Shown piece after piece: positions 14,259 to 22,365 of a stretch of DNA of 26,816 nt. A program made the position numbers and the translations under genes. The first letter of the stretch is position 1, and each line of letters begins with the position of its first letter. Origin of the DNA: DATACN01 sp038215095 (GTDB taxonomy: Bacteria; Actinomycetota; Thermoleophilia; Solirubrobacterales; Thermoleophilaceae). The notes below the pieces were generated by a model. It was not told the origin of the DNA. It saw only the letters and a list, made by a program, of their open reading frames with translations, and searched no databases. The stretch covers positions 1 through 26,816 of the forward strand of contig JBBQRG010000042.1 in NCBI GenBank assembly GCA_038215095.1. The letters are read 5' to 3'.

Positions 14259-14884
14259 TCGTCGGAGTCGGACTTGGAGTCGTCCGAGTCGGACTTGTCG
14301 TCCTCGCTGGACTCGTCCTCGCTCTGCCCTCTGCCCTCTGCCCTCTCGTCATCGGAGTCGTCGGAGTCGTCGGAGTCTTTGGGCTGCCCTTCCTCATCCG
14401 CCATTGAAGAGTCCTCCGGTGAGGCCTTGTCGGAATCCTGGTTGGGGGAGTCGGGATCGGTGGGCCCGCCCGGGATCGGCTCGCCCTTGTACTCCTCGGC
14501 GTCGTCCACCTTCTCGCCCTTCACCTCGACGCTGCCGTCTTCGCGGTGCCGCAGCGAGTCCGGGCCCAGGTTCATCTCGGGCCCCTCGTGGTAGCCGTGC
14601 TCGCCGTCCCCTCCGCCGAAGGTCTCGTACATGGCCTTGCCCGTGGGCCAGTCTTCGAGCTTCTGCGGCGGGTCGTCCTCGAGGTCCTTGACCTCCTGCT
14701 TGGCCTGCTCGTACTCCTCCTCGAGCTTCTCGTTGTCGGACTTCTCCTCGTCAGGCTTGTCGTCGCCGTCCGAGTCGTCCGACTCGCCCGAGGCCTGCTC
14801 CTCGTCCTCCCGCTCCTCGTCGTCGCGCTTCTCCTCATGCTCCTGGTCCTGCTCGTCGCGTTCCGTGGTCTGCTCGTCGCTCAT
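14255..14884 (-). CDS. Highly acidic, low-complexity protein
   Basis: 209 residues, dominated by Asp, Glu and Ser. Residues 1-70 are Glu/Asp-rich and probably helical or disordered. A less biased core at about 72-144 contains KLEDWPTGKAMYETFGG, LGPDSLRHREDGSVEVKG and YKGEPIPGGPTDP, which looks like a small conserved unit. Residues 145-209 are Ser-Asp repeats (SDDSDDSDD, SDSDDSKSDSDD). No signal peptide or membrane segment is seen. GGAGGGG just before the ATG is a clear ribosome site. Its stop overlaps the end of the decayed desaturase gene by 4 bp. Function unknown; a polyanion or cation-binding role is speculation. Confidence 0.75.
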   Translation of the reverse strand: MSDEQTTERDEQDQEHEEKRDDEEREDEEQASGESDDSDGDDKPDEEKSDNEKLEEEYEQAKQEVKDLEDDPPQKLEDWPTGKAMYETFGGGDGEHGYHEGPEMNLGPDSLRHREDGSVEVKGEKVDDAEEYKGEPIPGGPTDPDSPNQDSDKASPEDSSMADEEGQPKDSDDSDDSDDERAEGRGQSEDESSEDDKSDSDDSKSDSDD

Positions 14885-14942
14885 CTACCCCTCCGTATCA
14901 GCTCCCCTCAGCGGTACCCACATGGGCCGCCGGGCATGCGGC

Positions 14943-14948
14943 TATCGT
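14943..14948 (+). promoter_or_regulatory. Putative -10 box, RemA-like gene (leaderless)
   Basis: TATCGT, 7 nt before ATG 14956. Confidence 0.5.
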
Positions 14949-14955
14949 CGCAAAC

Positions 14956-15219
14956 ATGGCGAAGCGCGATCCCCGCATGGTGGCTCTGGGCTACGGGAAG
15001 TTCGTGCGCGCCGACCGCGTCTACGCGCTCGTGCCGCTCGAGGGCGAGGACCGCAGGGACGGGCGCCGCACCTACGTGCACGTGGACGGCATGACCGAGC
15101 CGCTCGTGGCGTCGCGCTCCGAACGGGCGATCATGGCCGACGTCGAGGCGGCCCTCGCCGAGGCCGCCGGCGTGCCGCGCAGGCGCCGCGCCCCCACGGG
15201 CCAGGAATCCCTTTTGTAG
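14956..15219 (+). CDS. Small RemA/DUF370-like protein
   Basis: 87 residues. The segment LGYGKFVRADRVYALVPLEG resembles the start of RemA/DUF370 proteins (an IGFGN-V-x-x-RI-x-A-I pattern), and VHVDGMTEPLVASRSERAIM could match their second half, where RemA has an ATxGRRTR-type turn and a residue run near VILS. RemA proteins are ring-forming DNA-binding regulators, best known in Firmicutes biofilm control. The resemblance is partial and this assignment is tentative. A basic patch (PRRRRAP) is near the C-terminus. The gene stands alone between the acidic protein and the liv operon and ends just before a strong hairpin. Confidence 0.6.
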   Translation: MAKRDPRMVALGYGKFVRADRVYALVPLEGEDRRDGRRTYVHVDGMTEPLVASRSERAIMADVEAALAEAAGVPRRRRAPTGQESLL

Positions 15220-15222
15220 CCG

Positions 15223-15258
15223 TTGCGCAAGCGGCCGGCTCGGCCGGCTGCGCAGCAA
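15223..15258 (+). terminator. Long stem-loop after RemA-like gene
   Basis: Outer arms TTGC/GCAA and inner arms GCGGCCGG/CCGGCTGC (one G-U pair) fold into one stem with small bulges and a 5-nt loop. It begins 3 nt after the stop codon. There is no U-tract, so it may be a terminator needing help or an mRNA-stabilising hairpin before the liv operon. Confidence 0.45.
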
Positions 15259-15310
15259 TCCCTATCCGCTCCGCATAGCTCTTCCGCTCCTCGGGTAGGG
15301 CTGCAACAGA

Positions 15311-15317
15311 GGGAGGA
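15311..15317 (+). promoter_or_regulatory. Ribosome-binding site of livG
   Basis: GGGAGGA just before the GTG at 15321. It decides the start and shows the operon mRNA has a leader, unlike many single genes here. Confidence 0.7.
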
Positions 15318-15320
15318 TCT

Positions 15321-16076
15321 GTGGCTTTGCTCGACATCGAGCACCTTGAGCTGCGTTTCGGGGGCGTGACCGCCCTCGATGGCGCGTCGATCGAGGTGCC
15401 CCAAGGCGTCATCTGCGGACTGATCGGGCCGAACGGCGCCGGCAAGACCACGCTGTTCAACTGCGTCAGCCGCCTCTACACGCCCGACTCCGGCCGGATC
15501 GAGTTCGACGGCGACGACCTGCTGGCGCTGCAGCCGCACCAGATCGCCGCGCGCGGCATCGCGCGCACGTTCCAGAACCTCGGCCTGTTCCCCTCGCTGA
15601 CCGTGCGGGAGAACGTGATGCTCGGCGCCCGTGCACCCGGCTTCATGGCGGCGTCGCTGCGCCTGCCGGTGGCCAGCCGCGGCGAGCGCGAGGCGCGCGA
15701 GCGGGCGGACGAGCTGCTCGAGCGGCTCGGCTTGTCGGACGTGGCCGGCCACGACGCCAGCGCGCTGCCCTACGGCACGCTCAAGCGGATCGAGCTGGCG
15801 CGCGCGCTGCTGCAGGGTCCGCGACTGCTGATGCTGGACGAGCCGGCCAGCGGCCTGAGCCACGGCGAGGTGGACGAGCTGTCCCAGGCGATCGTGTCGC
15901 TGCGCGACGACTTCGACCTGACCGTGCTGCTGGTGGAGCACCACATGGGCATGGTCATGGGCCTCTGCGACCACGTGATCGTGCTCAACCTGGGCGAAAA
16001 GATCGCCGAGGGCGAGCCGCGCTCGGTCCAGGAGGACCCCGCCGTGATCGAGGCCTACCTGGGGGCCCCGGCATGA
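15321..16076 (+). CDS. livG: Branched-chain amino acid-type ABC transporter ATPase LivG
   Basis: 251 residues. Walker A GPNGAGKTT (36-44), Q-loop TFQNLGLF (83-90), signature LPYGTLKRIELARAL (149-163), Walker B LLMLDEP (169-175) and H-loop VEHHM are in order. The extended region between the Q-loop and signature and the C-terminal EGEPRSVQEDPAVIEAYLG are typical of LivG. The LPYG signature in place of LSGGQ is common in this subfamily. With LivF it powers uptake through LivHM. First gene of a five-gene operon with all junctions overlapping by 1-4 nt. Confidence 0.95.
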   Translation: MALLDIEHLELRFGGVTALDGASIEVPQGVICGLIGPNGAGKTTLFNCVSRLYTPDSGRIEFDGDDLLALQPHQIAARGIARTFQNLGLFPSLTVRENVMLGARAPGFMAASLRLPVASRGEREARERADELLERLGLSDVAGHDASALPYGTLKRIELARALLQGPRLLMLDEPASGLSHGEVDELSQAIVSLRDDFDLTVLLVEHHMGMVMGLCDHVIVLNLGEKIAEGEPRSVQEDPAVIEAYLGAPA

Positions 16077-16783
16077 GCCTGCTCGAGGTCGAGGGGCTGT
16101 ACGCCTCCTACGGCCCGGTCGAGGCGTTGCACGGCATCGACTTCGAGGTCGACGAGGGCCAGACCGTGGCGATCCTCGGCCCGAACGGCGCGGGCAAGAC
16201 CACGACCCTGCGCGCGATCTGCGGGATGGTCGACACCGAGGGCAGCGTCAGCTTCGACGGCGAGAGCATCGCCGGCAAGGCCACCGAGGACATAGCGCGC
16301 CGCGGCATCGCCCACGTCCCCGAGGGCCGTGGCATCTTCCCGACGCTGAGCGTGGACGAGAACCTGCGCCTCGGCGCCCACGTGCGCAAGAAGGGCGACG
16401 ACGTCGCCGACGACGTCGCCCGCTGCCGGCGCTGGTTCCCGCGCCTCGAGGAGCGCAGCGCCCAGACCGCCGGCAGCCTGAGCGGCGGCGAGCAGCAGAT
16501 GCTCGCGATCGCGCGCGCCGTGATGATGCGCCCGCGCCTGCTGCTACTGGACGAGCCGTCGCTCGGCCTGGCCCCGATCCTGACGCGCGAGCTGTTCAGG
16601 GTGCTGCGCGAGATCGCCGAGGAGCAGAGCACAACGATGCTGGTGGTTGAGCAGAACGCCAGCCTGGTGCTCGAGTTCGCCGACTACGCCCACGTGCTCG
16701 AGGCCGGCCAGATCGCCCTCTCCGGCGACGCCGCCCAGCTCAGCGAGGACGACGCCATCAAACGCTCCTACCTCGCCTACTGA
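16073..16783 (+). CDS. livF: ABC transporter ATPase LivF
   Basis: 236 residues. Walker A GPNGAGKTT (36-44), signature LSGGEQQ (136-142), Walker B LLLLDEP (156-162) and H-loop VVEQN (Gln-Asn in place of His, as in LivF) are visible. HVPEGRGIFPTLSVDENL is the LivF-type Q-loop follow-on. It pairs with LivG. The ATG overlaps the livG stop by 4 nt, so the two are coupled. Confidence 0.95.
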   Translation: MSLLEVEGLYASYGPVEALHGIDFEVDEGQTVAILGPNGAGKTTTLRAICGMVDTEGSVSFDGESIAGKATEDIARRGIAHVPEGRGIFPTLSVDENLRLGAHVRKKGDDVADDVARCRRWFPRLEERSAQTAGSLSGGEQQMLAIARAVMMRPRLLLLDEPSLGLAPILTRELFRVLREIAEEQSTTMLVVEQNASLVLEFADYAHVLEAGQIALSGDAAQLSEDDAIKRSYLAY

Positions 16784-17664
16784 TGGCTGAGTTCGTACAG
16801 GTGGTCGTGGACGGGGTGGCCACCGGCTCGATCTACGGCGCGCTCGCGCTCGCGCTGGTCCTGATCTTCCGTTCCACCAGCGTCGTGAACTTCGCCCAGG
16901 GCGAGATGGCCATGTTCAGCACCTTCGTGGCCTGGGGCATCCACCAGGCCGGGGTGCCGCTCGGGCTGGCGCTGCTCGGCGCGTTCGCCTTCTCGTTCGC
17001 CGCCGGCGCGATCATCGAGCGCGTGGTGATCCGGCCCTTCGAGGGCGGCGAGCCGCTCACGCTCGTGATCGTGACGCTGGGCCTGTTCCTCCTGATCAAC
17101 AGCGCGGCCGGCTGGATCTGGGGCTTCAACAACCGCAGCTTCCCGAGCGCCTTCCCAGACTCGTCGGTCACGATCGTGGGCGCGCGCCTGGACGTGGAGT
17201 CGCTCGGGATCGTGGCCGTGCTGATCGTGGTGGTCGGGCTGCTCTACCTGCTCTTCCAGCGCACCGGGATCGGCCTCGCCATGCGCGCCGCCGCGCTCAA
17301 CCCGGACGCCAGCCGGCTCGTGGGCGTGCGGGTGGGCCGCATGCTGATGCTGGGCTGGGGCCTGGCCGCGCTGCTCGGCGCGCTGGCCGGAGTGCTGGTG
17401 GCGCCGCAGCTGTTCCTCGACCCGAACCTGATGGGCGGCGTGCTGGTGTACTCCTTTGCCGCCGCGGCCCTGGGCGGCTTCGACAGCGCGATCGGCGCCG
17501 TGGTGGGCGGCTGGATCATCGGGGTGAGCGAGAACGTCGCGGGCACCTACGTGAACTTCATCGGCGCCGACCTGAAGATCCTCGTGCCGCTCGGGATCAT
17601 CTTCGTGGTGCTGCTGGTGAAGCCGTCCGGGCTGTTCGGCTCGCCGGAGGTGGCCAGGGCATGA
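16783..17664 (+). CDS. livH: ABC transporter permease LivH
   Basis: 293 residues with about eight membrane helices. The N-terminal GVATGSIYGALALALVLIFRSTSVVNFAQGEM motif is diagnostic of LivH permeases, and the conserved MRAAALNPDASRLVGV coupling segment contacts the ATPases. Starts on the last base of the livF stop (TGATG). Forms the membrane channel with LivM. Confidence 0.95.
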   Translation: MAEFVQVVVDGVATGSIYGALALALVLIFRSTSVVNFAQGEMAMFSTFVAWGIHQAGVPLGLALLGAFAFSFAAGAIIERVVIRPFEGGEPLTLVIVTLGLFLLINSAAGWIWGFNNRSFPSAFPDSSVTIVGARLDVESLGIVAVLIVVVGLLYLLFQRTGIGLAMRAAALNPDASRLVGVRVGRMLMLGWGLAALLGALAGVLVAPQLFLDPNLMGGVLVYSFAAAALGGFDSAIGAVVGGWIIGVSENVAGTYVNFIGADLKILVPLGIIFVVLLVKPSGLFGSPEVARA

Positions 17665-18668
17665 GCGAGCGCAGGGTGCGCATCGCGACGCTGGTGGCCG
17701 CGCTCGCCGTGGCGATCCTGCTCCCGTTCTTCTTCGAGCCCTTCCGCAACAACCAGTTCTCCCTCGTGCTCGCGTACTCGGTCGCCGTGCTGGGCCTCAA
17801 CCTGCTGGTTGGCTACAACGGTCAGATCTCACTGGGGCACGGGTTCTTCTTCGCGCTCGGGGCCTACACGTCCGCCCTGCTGATCGCAAAGGAGAGCGTG
17901 CCGTACCTGCTGACGGTGCCGGCCGCCGGCGTCGTGGCGTTCGCAGCCGGCTTCGTGTTCGGCGTGCCGGCCCTGCGCCTGCGCGGCCTCTACCTCGCGC
18001 TCGTGACGCTCTCCCTCGCGGTGGTCGCCCCGCAGCTGATCAAGCGCTGGGGCAGCCTCACTGAGGGCACCCAGGGACTGACGGTGAACCAGCCCACCGC
18101 GCCGGGCGGGATCGGCCTGGCGAACGACCAGTACATCTACTTGCTCACGCTCGCGATCGCCGCCGTGATGTTCCTGCTCGCGTGGAACCTGGTGCGCGGC
18201 CAGACCGGGCGCTCGATCATGGCGATCCGCGACAACGAGATTTCCGCCAAGGCGATGGGAATCAACATCGCCCGCGTGAAGACCCGGGTGTTCGCGGTGA
18301 GCGCCGGCTACGCCGGCGTCGCGGGCGCGCTGTACGTGTTCACGGTCGGCTTCGTGGCGCCGGAGTCCTTCACGGTCACCCTGTCGCTGGGCCTACTCGC
18401 CGCGATAGTGGTGGGCGGCCTCGGGAGCGTGACCGGCGCGGTGTTCGGCGCCTTGTTCATCGAGTTCGTGCCCGTCTGGGCCGGCGATGTGAACCAGGCG
18501 CTCACCGGCTTCGTCTACGGCGCCGTGCTGATCGCCTTCATGTTCGTGCTGCCCGGCGGGATGGCCTCGCTCGGCAAGCGCATCAAGCGGATACGCAAGC
18601 GTCCGGCCAAGCAGGACACGCGGCCGGAGAGAACCGAACGTACTACTGCGAGGGAGGGACTGACATGA
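17661..18668 (+). CDS. livM: ABC transporter permease LivM
   Basis: 335 residues with about nine membrane helices. NLLVGYNGQISLGHGFFFALGAY is the LivM hallmark, and IRDNEISAKAMGINIARVKTRVF is the cytosolic coupling region. The C-terminus ends in a basic, charged tail (RIKRIRKRPAKQ). 4-nt overlap with livH and again with the substrate-binding protein. Confidence 0.95.
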   Translation: MSERRVRIATLVAALAVAILLPFFFEPFRNNQFSLVLAYSVAVLGLNLLVGYNGQISLGHGFFFALGAYTSALLIAKESVPYLLTVPAAGVVAFAAGFVFGVPALRLRGLYLALVTLSLAVVAPQLIKRWGSLTEGTQGLTVNQPTAPGGIGLANDQYIYLLTLAIAAVMFLLAWNLVRGQTGRSIMAIRDNEISAKAMGINIARVKTRVFAVSAGYAGVAGALYVFTVGFVAPESFTVTLSLGLLAAIVVGGLGSVTGAVFGALFIEFVPVWAGDVNQALTGFVYGAVLIAFMFVLPGGMASLGKRIKRIRKRPAKQDTRPERTERTTAREGLT

Positions 18669-19888
18669 GAGGGAAGATCATCACGCTGGCGGTGGTGGCA
18701 CTGGCGCTGGTGGCGGCCGGCTGCGGCAGGAGCTCCAGCGACAGCGGGAGCGGCAGCTCGTCGCCGGGCATCACGAGCAAGCAGGTCACGCTGGGCGGCA
18801 GCTACCCGTTCAGCGGCCCGGCTTCCGCCTATCGCACGATCGCCGAAGGCGCCAAGGCCTACTTCGACCAGGTGAACGCGAAGGGCGGCGTGAACGGACG
18901 GAAGATCAAGTTCGTCACGCTGGACGACGCCTACGAGCCGCCCCGGGCGGTGCAGAACGCCCGCAAGCTGATCCAGCAGGACAAGGTGTTCGCCTTGTTC
19001 AACACGCTCGGCACGGCCAACAACGTGGCGATCATGAAGTCGGTGAACCAGCAGAAGGTGCCGCAGCTGTTCGTGGCGACTGGAGGCTCGATCTTCGGGA
19101 GTAACGTGAAGCAGTTCCCCTACACGACCGGCTGGCAACCCGACTACGTGACCGAGGCCAAGGTCTATGTGGACTACCTGAAGAAGCAGAAGCCGAACGC
19201 CAAGGTGGCGGTGCTCTACCAGAACGACGCCTTCGGCAAGGACCTGCTCGCCGGCTTCCAGAACGCGGCCAAGGGCAGCAACATCAAGGTGATCGCGAAG
19301 CAGAGCTACGAGGCCACTGACCCGACCATCAGCTCGCAGATGGCGAAGCTGAAGAGCTCAGGCGCGGACACGTTCCTCGACATCACCACGCCGAAGTTCT
19401 CGGCGCAGGCGATCGTGGCCGTCGCGAAGCTCGGCTGGCACCCGCTGCACATCCTCAACAACGTCGGCGCGTCGAAGGCGCTGGTGCTGAAGCCCGCGGG
19501 CCTGAAGAACGCCCAGGGCATCGTCTCCACGACCTACTACAAGGACCCGGAGGACCCGAAGTGGGCCAACGACGCGGCGATGAAGGACTACAAGTCGGGG
19601 CTGAAGAAGTCCTCGCCGAAGGCCGACCCGAACGACCCCTTCCACGTGTACGGCTGGGGCGCCGCGGAGACCATGACCGACGCACTGAAGCGGATGAAGA
19701 AGCCGACCCGCGCGTCACTGATGGAGGCCGTGCGAAGCACGAACGAGAAGGTCGCCATCCTGCTGCCCGGGATCGACGTGAAGCTCGACGGGACATCGGA
19801 CGGCTTCCCGATCGAGGCGATGCAGATCCAGAAGTTCCAGGGGCAGAGCTGGAAGCTGCAGGGCCAGGTGGTGCAGGCGCCGCACTAG
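18665..19888 (+). CDS. livK: Liv-type periplasmic-binding lipoprotein
   Basis: 407 residues. The signal peptide ends in lipobox LVAAGC (Cys20), followed by a Ser/Gly linker and the type I periplasmic-binding fold: LGGSYPFSGPASAYRTIAEG, GGVNGRKIKFVTLDDAYEP, and AVLYQNDAFGKDLL in the second lobe. It captures the substrate outside the membrane and delivers it to LivHM. The family binds branched-chain amino acids but also amides, aromatic acids and urea, so the true substrate is open. The operon order (ATPases first, binding protein last) with every junction overlapping suggests one transcript and fixed stoichiometry. Confidence 0.93.
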   Translation: MRGKIITLAVVALALVAAGCGRSSSDSGSGSSSPGITSKQVTLGGSYPFSGPASAYRTIAEGAKAYFDQVNAKGGVNGRKIKFVTLDDAYEPPRAVQNARKLIQQDKVFALFNTLGTANNVAIMKSVNQQKVPQLFVATGGSIFGSNVKQFPYTTGWQPDYVTEAKVYVDYLKKQKPNAKVAVLYQNDAFGKDLLAGFQNAAKGSNIKVIAKQSYEATDPTISSQMAKLKSSGADTFLDITTPKFSAQAIVAVAKLGWHPLHILNNVGASKALVLKPAGLKNAQGIVSTTYYKDPEDPKWANDAAMKDYKSGLKKSSPKADPNDPFHVYGWGAAETMTDALKRMKKPTRASLMEAVRSTNEKVAILLPGIDVKLDGTSDGFPIEAMQIQKFQGQSWKLQGQVVQAPH

Positions 19889-19922
19889 TCGATTAGAGGA
19901 GTCCGCCGCGCCGCGCTGCCGG

Positions 19923-19928
19923 TACCGT
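19923..19928 (+). promoter_or_regulatory. Putative -10 box, xthA-like gene (leaderless)
   Basis: TACCGT, 7 nt before GTG 19936. It favours this start over the GTG at 19927. Confidence 0.5.
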
Positions 19929-19935
19929 GGGATCG

Positions 19936-20796
19936 GTGCGGATCGCCACGTGGAATGTGAACTCGGTCAAGCAGCGCGCGCCGCGGCTGCTGCCGTGGTT
20001 GGACGAGCGGCAGCCGGATGTGGTCTGCCTTCAGGAGACCAAGCTCGCGGACGACGCGTTCGCCGACCTGCTCGGTGACGAGCTTGCCGGGCGCGACTAT
20101 GCCGTGGCGCTTCACGGCGAGGCGGCGTGGAATGGCGTCGCGATCCTTTCGCGCGTTGGCCTGGAGGACGTGGCCGTCGGTGTGCCCGGTGCGCCGGGCT
20201 TTCCGCATCCGGAAGCGCGGGCCGTGTCGGCGACCTGTGGCGGGGTGCGGGTGGTTTCGGTGTACGTGCCGAACGGGCGCCTGCCAGGCTCGGAGCACTA
20301 CGGGTACAAGCTCGCCTGGCTGGCGTCGCTGCGGGAGATGGTTGCCGCGGGCCCAGAGGCGACGGTCGTCTGCGGCGACATGAACATCGCGCCGACCGAC
20401 GACGATGTGTTCGATCCGGACGCCTACGTCGGACAGACCCACGTGACCGCACCCGAGCGAGCGGCGCTGGCGGACCTGGAGTCGCTCGGCTTGCGAGACG
20501 TCGTGCGCGAGCGCTGGCCGAACGAGCGAGTGTTCACCTACTGGGACTACCGGGCGGGGATGTTCCACCAGGACCTCGGGATGCGGATCGACCTGATCCT
20601 GGCCGGCGCGACGGTCGCCGGCCGTGTCCACGCGGCATGGGTCGACCGGCAGGCCCGCAAGGGCAGTGGGCCGAGCGATCATGCCCCGGTGATCGTCGAC
20701 CTGGACGAGGCGCCTGACGGGGACATCGGGCCGGTCGTGCCGCCGCCCTCCCGGCCGGTGATCAAGCGCGGGGCGAAGAAGCTGCCGCAGGGCTAG
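19936..20796 (+). CDS. xthA: Exodeoxyribonuclease III / AP endonuclease
   Basis: 286 residues from GTG 19936, which puts the family's opening RIATWNVNS at residue 2; the GTG three codons earlier is the alternative. Active-site residues are intact: Asn7, Glu34 (QETK), Tyr at SVYVPNG, Asp148 and Asn150 (CGDMNIAPTD), Asp248 and His249 (PSDHAPV). Exo III family enzymes cleave DNA at abasic sites and resect 3' ends using Mg2+. A short Pro/Lys-rich tail extends past the fold. It converges on the LigD polymerase gene, so the two could serve the same end-processing pathway. Confidence 0.93.
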   Translation: MRIATWNVNSVKQRAPRLLPWLDERQPDVVCLQETKLADDAFADLLGDELAGRDYAVALHGEAAWNGVAILSRVGLEDVAVGVPGAPGFPHPEARAVSATCGGVRVVSVYVPNGRLPGSEHYGYKLAWLASLREMVAAGPEATVVCGDMNIAPTDDDVFDPDAYVGQTHVTAPERAALADLESLGLRDVVRERWPNERVFTYWDYRAGMFHQDLGMRIDLILAGATVAGRVHAAWVDRQARKGSGPSDHAPVIVDLDEAPDGDIGPVVPPPSRPVIKRGAKKLPQG

Positions 20797-20803
20797 CCGC
20801 GAA

Positions 20804-20822
20804 CGCCGGGGCGGCCCCGGTG
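20804..20822. terminator. Bidirectional terminator-like hairpin
   Basis: CGCCGGGG-cgg-CCCCGGTG, an 8-bp stem with one G-T pair and a 3-nt loop, in the 39-nt convergent gap between the xthA-like and ligD-polymerase genes. No U-tract. Confidence 0.45.
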
Positions 20823-20835
20823 TGAGCGGACGGAT

Positions 20836-21903
20836 TCAGTCCTGCTTGCGGTCCCGGTCGCGCGACGGCTGGACCCGCTTGGGCTCTCCCGGCATCTTTG
20901 GGTAGTCGGGCGGGTAGGGCTTGTCGCCTTCGCCCTCGGCCTGGTCCCTCTCGTACATGTCCAGCAGCGGCTGCAGTGAATGGGCGGCGGCGTCGATCGC
21001 GGCGTGGAGATCTCCCACCTCGGCGAAGCGGGCGGGCATCGTCGCGACCGTGAATTCCTCGGGCGCGATCTCCGCGAGCTCGTCCCAGGTCACCGGTGCC
21101 GAGACCGGTGCCCCCGGCCTGGGCCGGACGCTGTAAGCCGAGGCGATGGTGCGATCGCGGGCGTTCTGGTTGTAGTCGACGAAGATGCGCTCGCCGCGCT
21201 CCTCCTTCCACCAGTTGGTCGTCACCTGGCCCGGTAGTCGCCGCTCGAGCTCACGCCCAAAGGCGATCGCGGCGTGACGCACGTCCGTGAACGTCCAGCG
21301 CGGCTCGATCCGTACGTAGATGTGCACGCCTCGCCCTCCCGAGGTCTTCGGGAAGCCGGCATAGCCGAGCTCGTCGAGGAGCAGGCGGGCCTCGGCCGCG
21401 ACGCGCACGGCGTCGGCGAAGTCCGTGCCGGGCTGCGGGTCCAGGTCGATGCGCAGCTCGTCCGGATGATCGACGTCCTCGCGCCGCACCGGCCACGGAT
21501 GAAACGTGATCGTGCCCATCTGGGCCGCCCAGCCGACGACGGCCACCTCCGTGGGACAGATCTCGTCCGCATGCCGGCCCGACGGGAACTCGATCCGTGC
21601 TGTCTCCACGTAGTCCGGCGCTCCACGCGGGATCCGCTTCTGGAAGAAGGCGTCGCCGCCGCCCTTCTCGCGCGTCGAGACGACGATGCCCGAGTGCACG
21701 CCCTTCGGCCAGCGCTCGAGCGTAGTCGGCCGCCGCTCCAGCGCGCGCATGATGCCGTCGCCGACGGCGAGGTAGTACTTCACGACGTCGAGCTTCGTGA
21801 TCGCGCCCGAGTGCTCCGACTCCGGGAAGATCACGCGATCGGGGCTGGACACGCGCAGATCGCGCCCACCGGCTTCGATGATCGTTGCGTCGGAGGCGGC
21901 CAT
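20836..21903 (-). CDS. LigD-type NHEJ polymerase/primase domain protein
   Basis: 355 residues, a stand-alone polymerase domain of bacterial LigD. Catalytic acids Asp153 and Asp155 (LRIDLDPQPG), the SGGRGVHIYV motif (188-197) and the third acid Asp243 (IFVDYNQN) are present, so it should be catalytically competent. These proteins fill gaps and add ribonucleotides during Ku-dependent end joining. No ligase or nuclease domain is attached and no ku or ligD ligase gene is in view, so its partners lie elsewhere. The C-terminus ends in a charged, Pro-rich tail. TAGAAC lies 7 nt before the ATG, a near match to the leaderless pattern. Confidence 0.9.
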   Translation of the reverse strand: MAASDATIIEAGGRDLRVSSPDRVIFPESEHSGAITKLDVVKYYLAVGDGIMRALERRPTTLERWPKGVHSGIVVSTREKGGGDAFFQKRIPRGAPDYVETARIEFPSGRHADEICPTEVAVVGWAAQMGTITFHPWPVRREDVDHPDELRIDLDPQPGTDFADAVRVAAEARLLLDELGYAGFPKTSGGRGVHIYVRIEPRWTFTDVRHAAIAFGRELERRLPGQVTTNWWKEERGERIFVDYNQNARDRTIASAYSVRPRPGAPVSAPVTWDELAEIAPEEFTVATMPARFAEVGDLHAAIDAAAHSLQPLLDMYERDQAEGEGDKPYPPDYPKMPGEPKRVQPSRDRDRKQD

Positions 21904-22104
21904 GCCGGAGTTCTACGGCAACGAGTCACGCCACACGCTCCCCTTCGACCTGCAACGCTCGCTGCGCTCGCTGCGCTCGCTCGACTCGTCCGCCTCCGGC
22001 TCCCTCAAACACGGTCTCGGGAGAGGAAGACCAAGGCCCGACAACAGTCGCCTGGCATCGCTTTCACGCGAAAGCGCTGGCCCCCGCCAGGGAGGACTCT
22101 GCGC

Positions 22105-22148
22105 GAACGTCCGTTTCGTACCGCCATAGGGGTACAAACGGGACGTTC
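22105..22148. other. Long imperfect hairpin in intergenic region
   Basis: Arms gaacgtccgtttcgtacc (22105-22122) and ggtacaaacgggacgttc (22131-22148) pair over 17 bp with two single-base bulges around an 8-nt loop. Just upstream, CGCTTTC-acgc-GAAAGCG (22059-22076) forms a second, perfect hairpin. Could be a small RNA, a protein site or a relic. Confidence 0.6.
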
Positions 22149-22348
22149 ACCCTTTGCGCGAAAAGCGCCGGTGTGGTGTGCCGCCGATGCGCACGCCCGC
22201 GGCCGACTGTCTGGCGCGACGAGACGGCGGTTGTGCCACGCGAGAACGCTCTACGCCACGGCGCCTGGTTCCTTCACGACGAGCGGCTAAGCCCACGGCC
22301 CGCTGGGCCCAACCGAGAGCGGAGCGGTCGCGCTACACCCGCTGTGGC

Positions 22349-22365
22349 GCGGGCGAGACGCCCGC
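22349..22365 (-). terminator. Candidate terminator after acyl-CoA synthetase
   Basis: GCGGGCG-aga-CGCCCGC, a perfect 7-bp stem with a 3-nt loop, starts 17 nt beyond the minus-strand stop codon at 22383. It lacks a U-tract. Confidence 0.45.

Noticed and set aside
15321..19888. Liv operon as a novel transporter
   Set aside because: All five proteins have standard HAAT-family motifs and lengths; only gene order and substrate are open.
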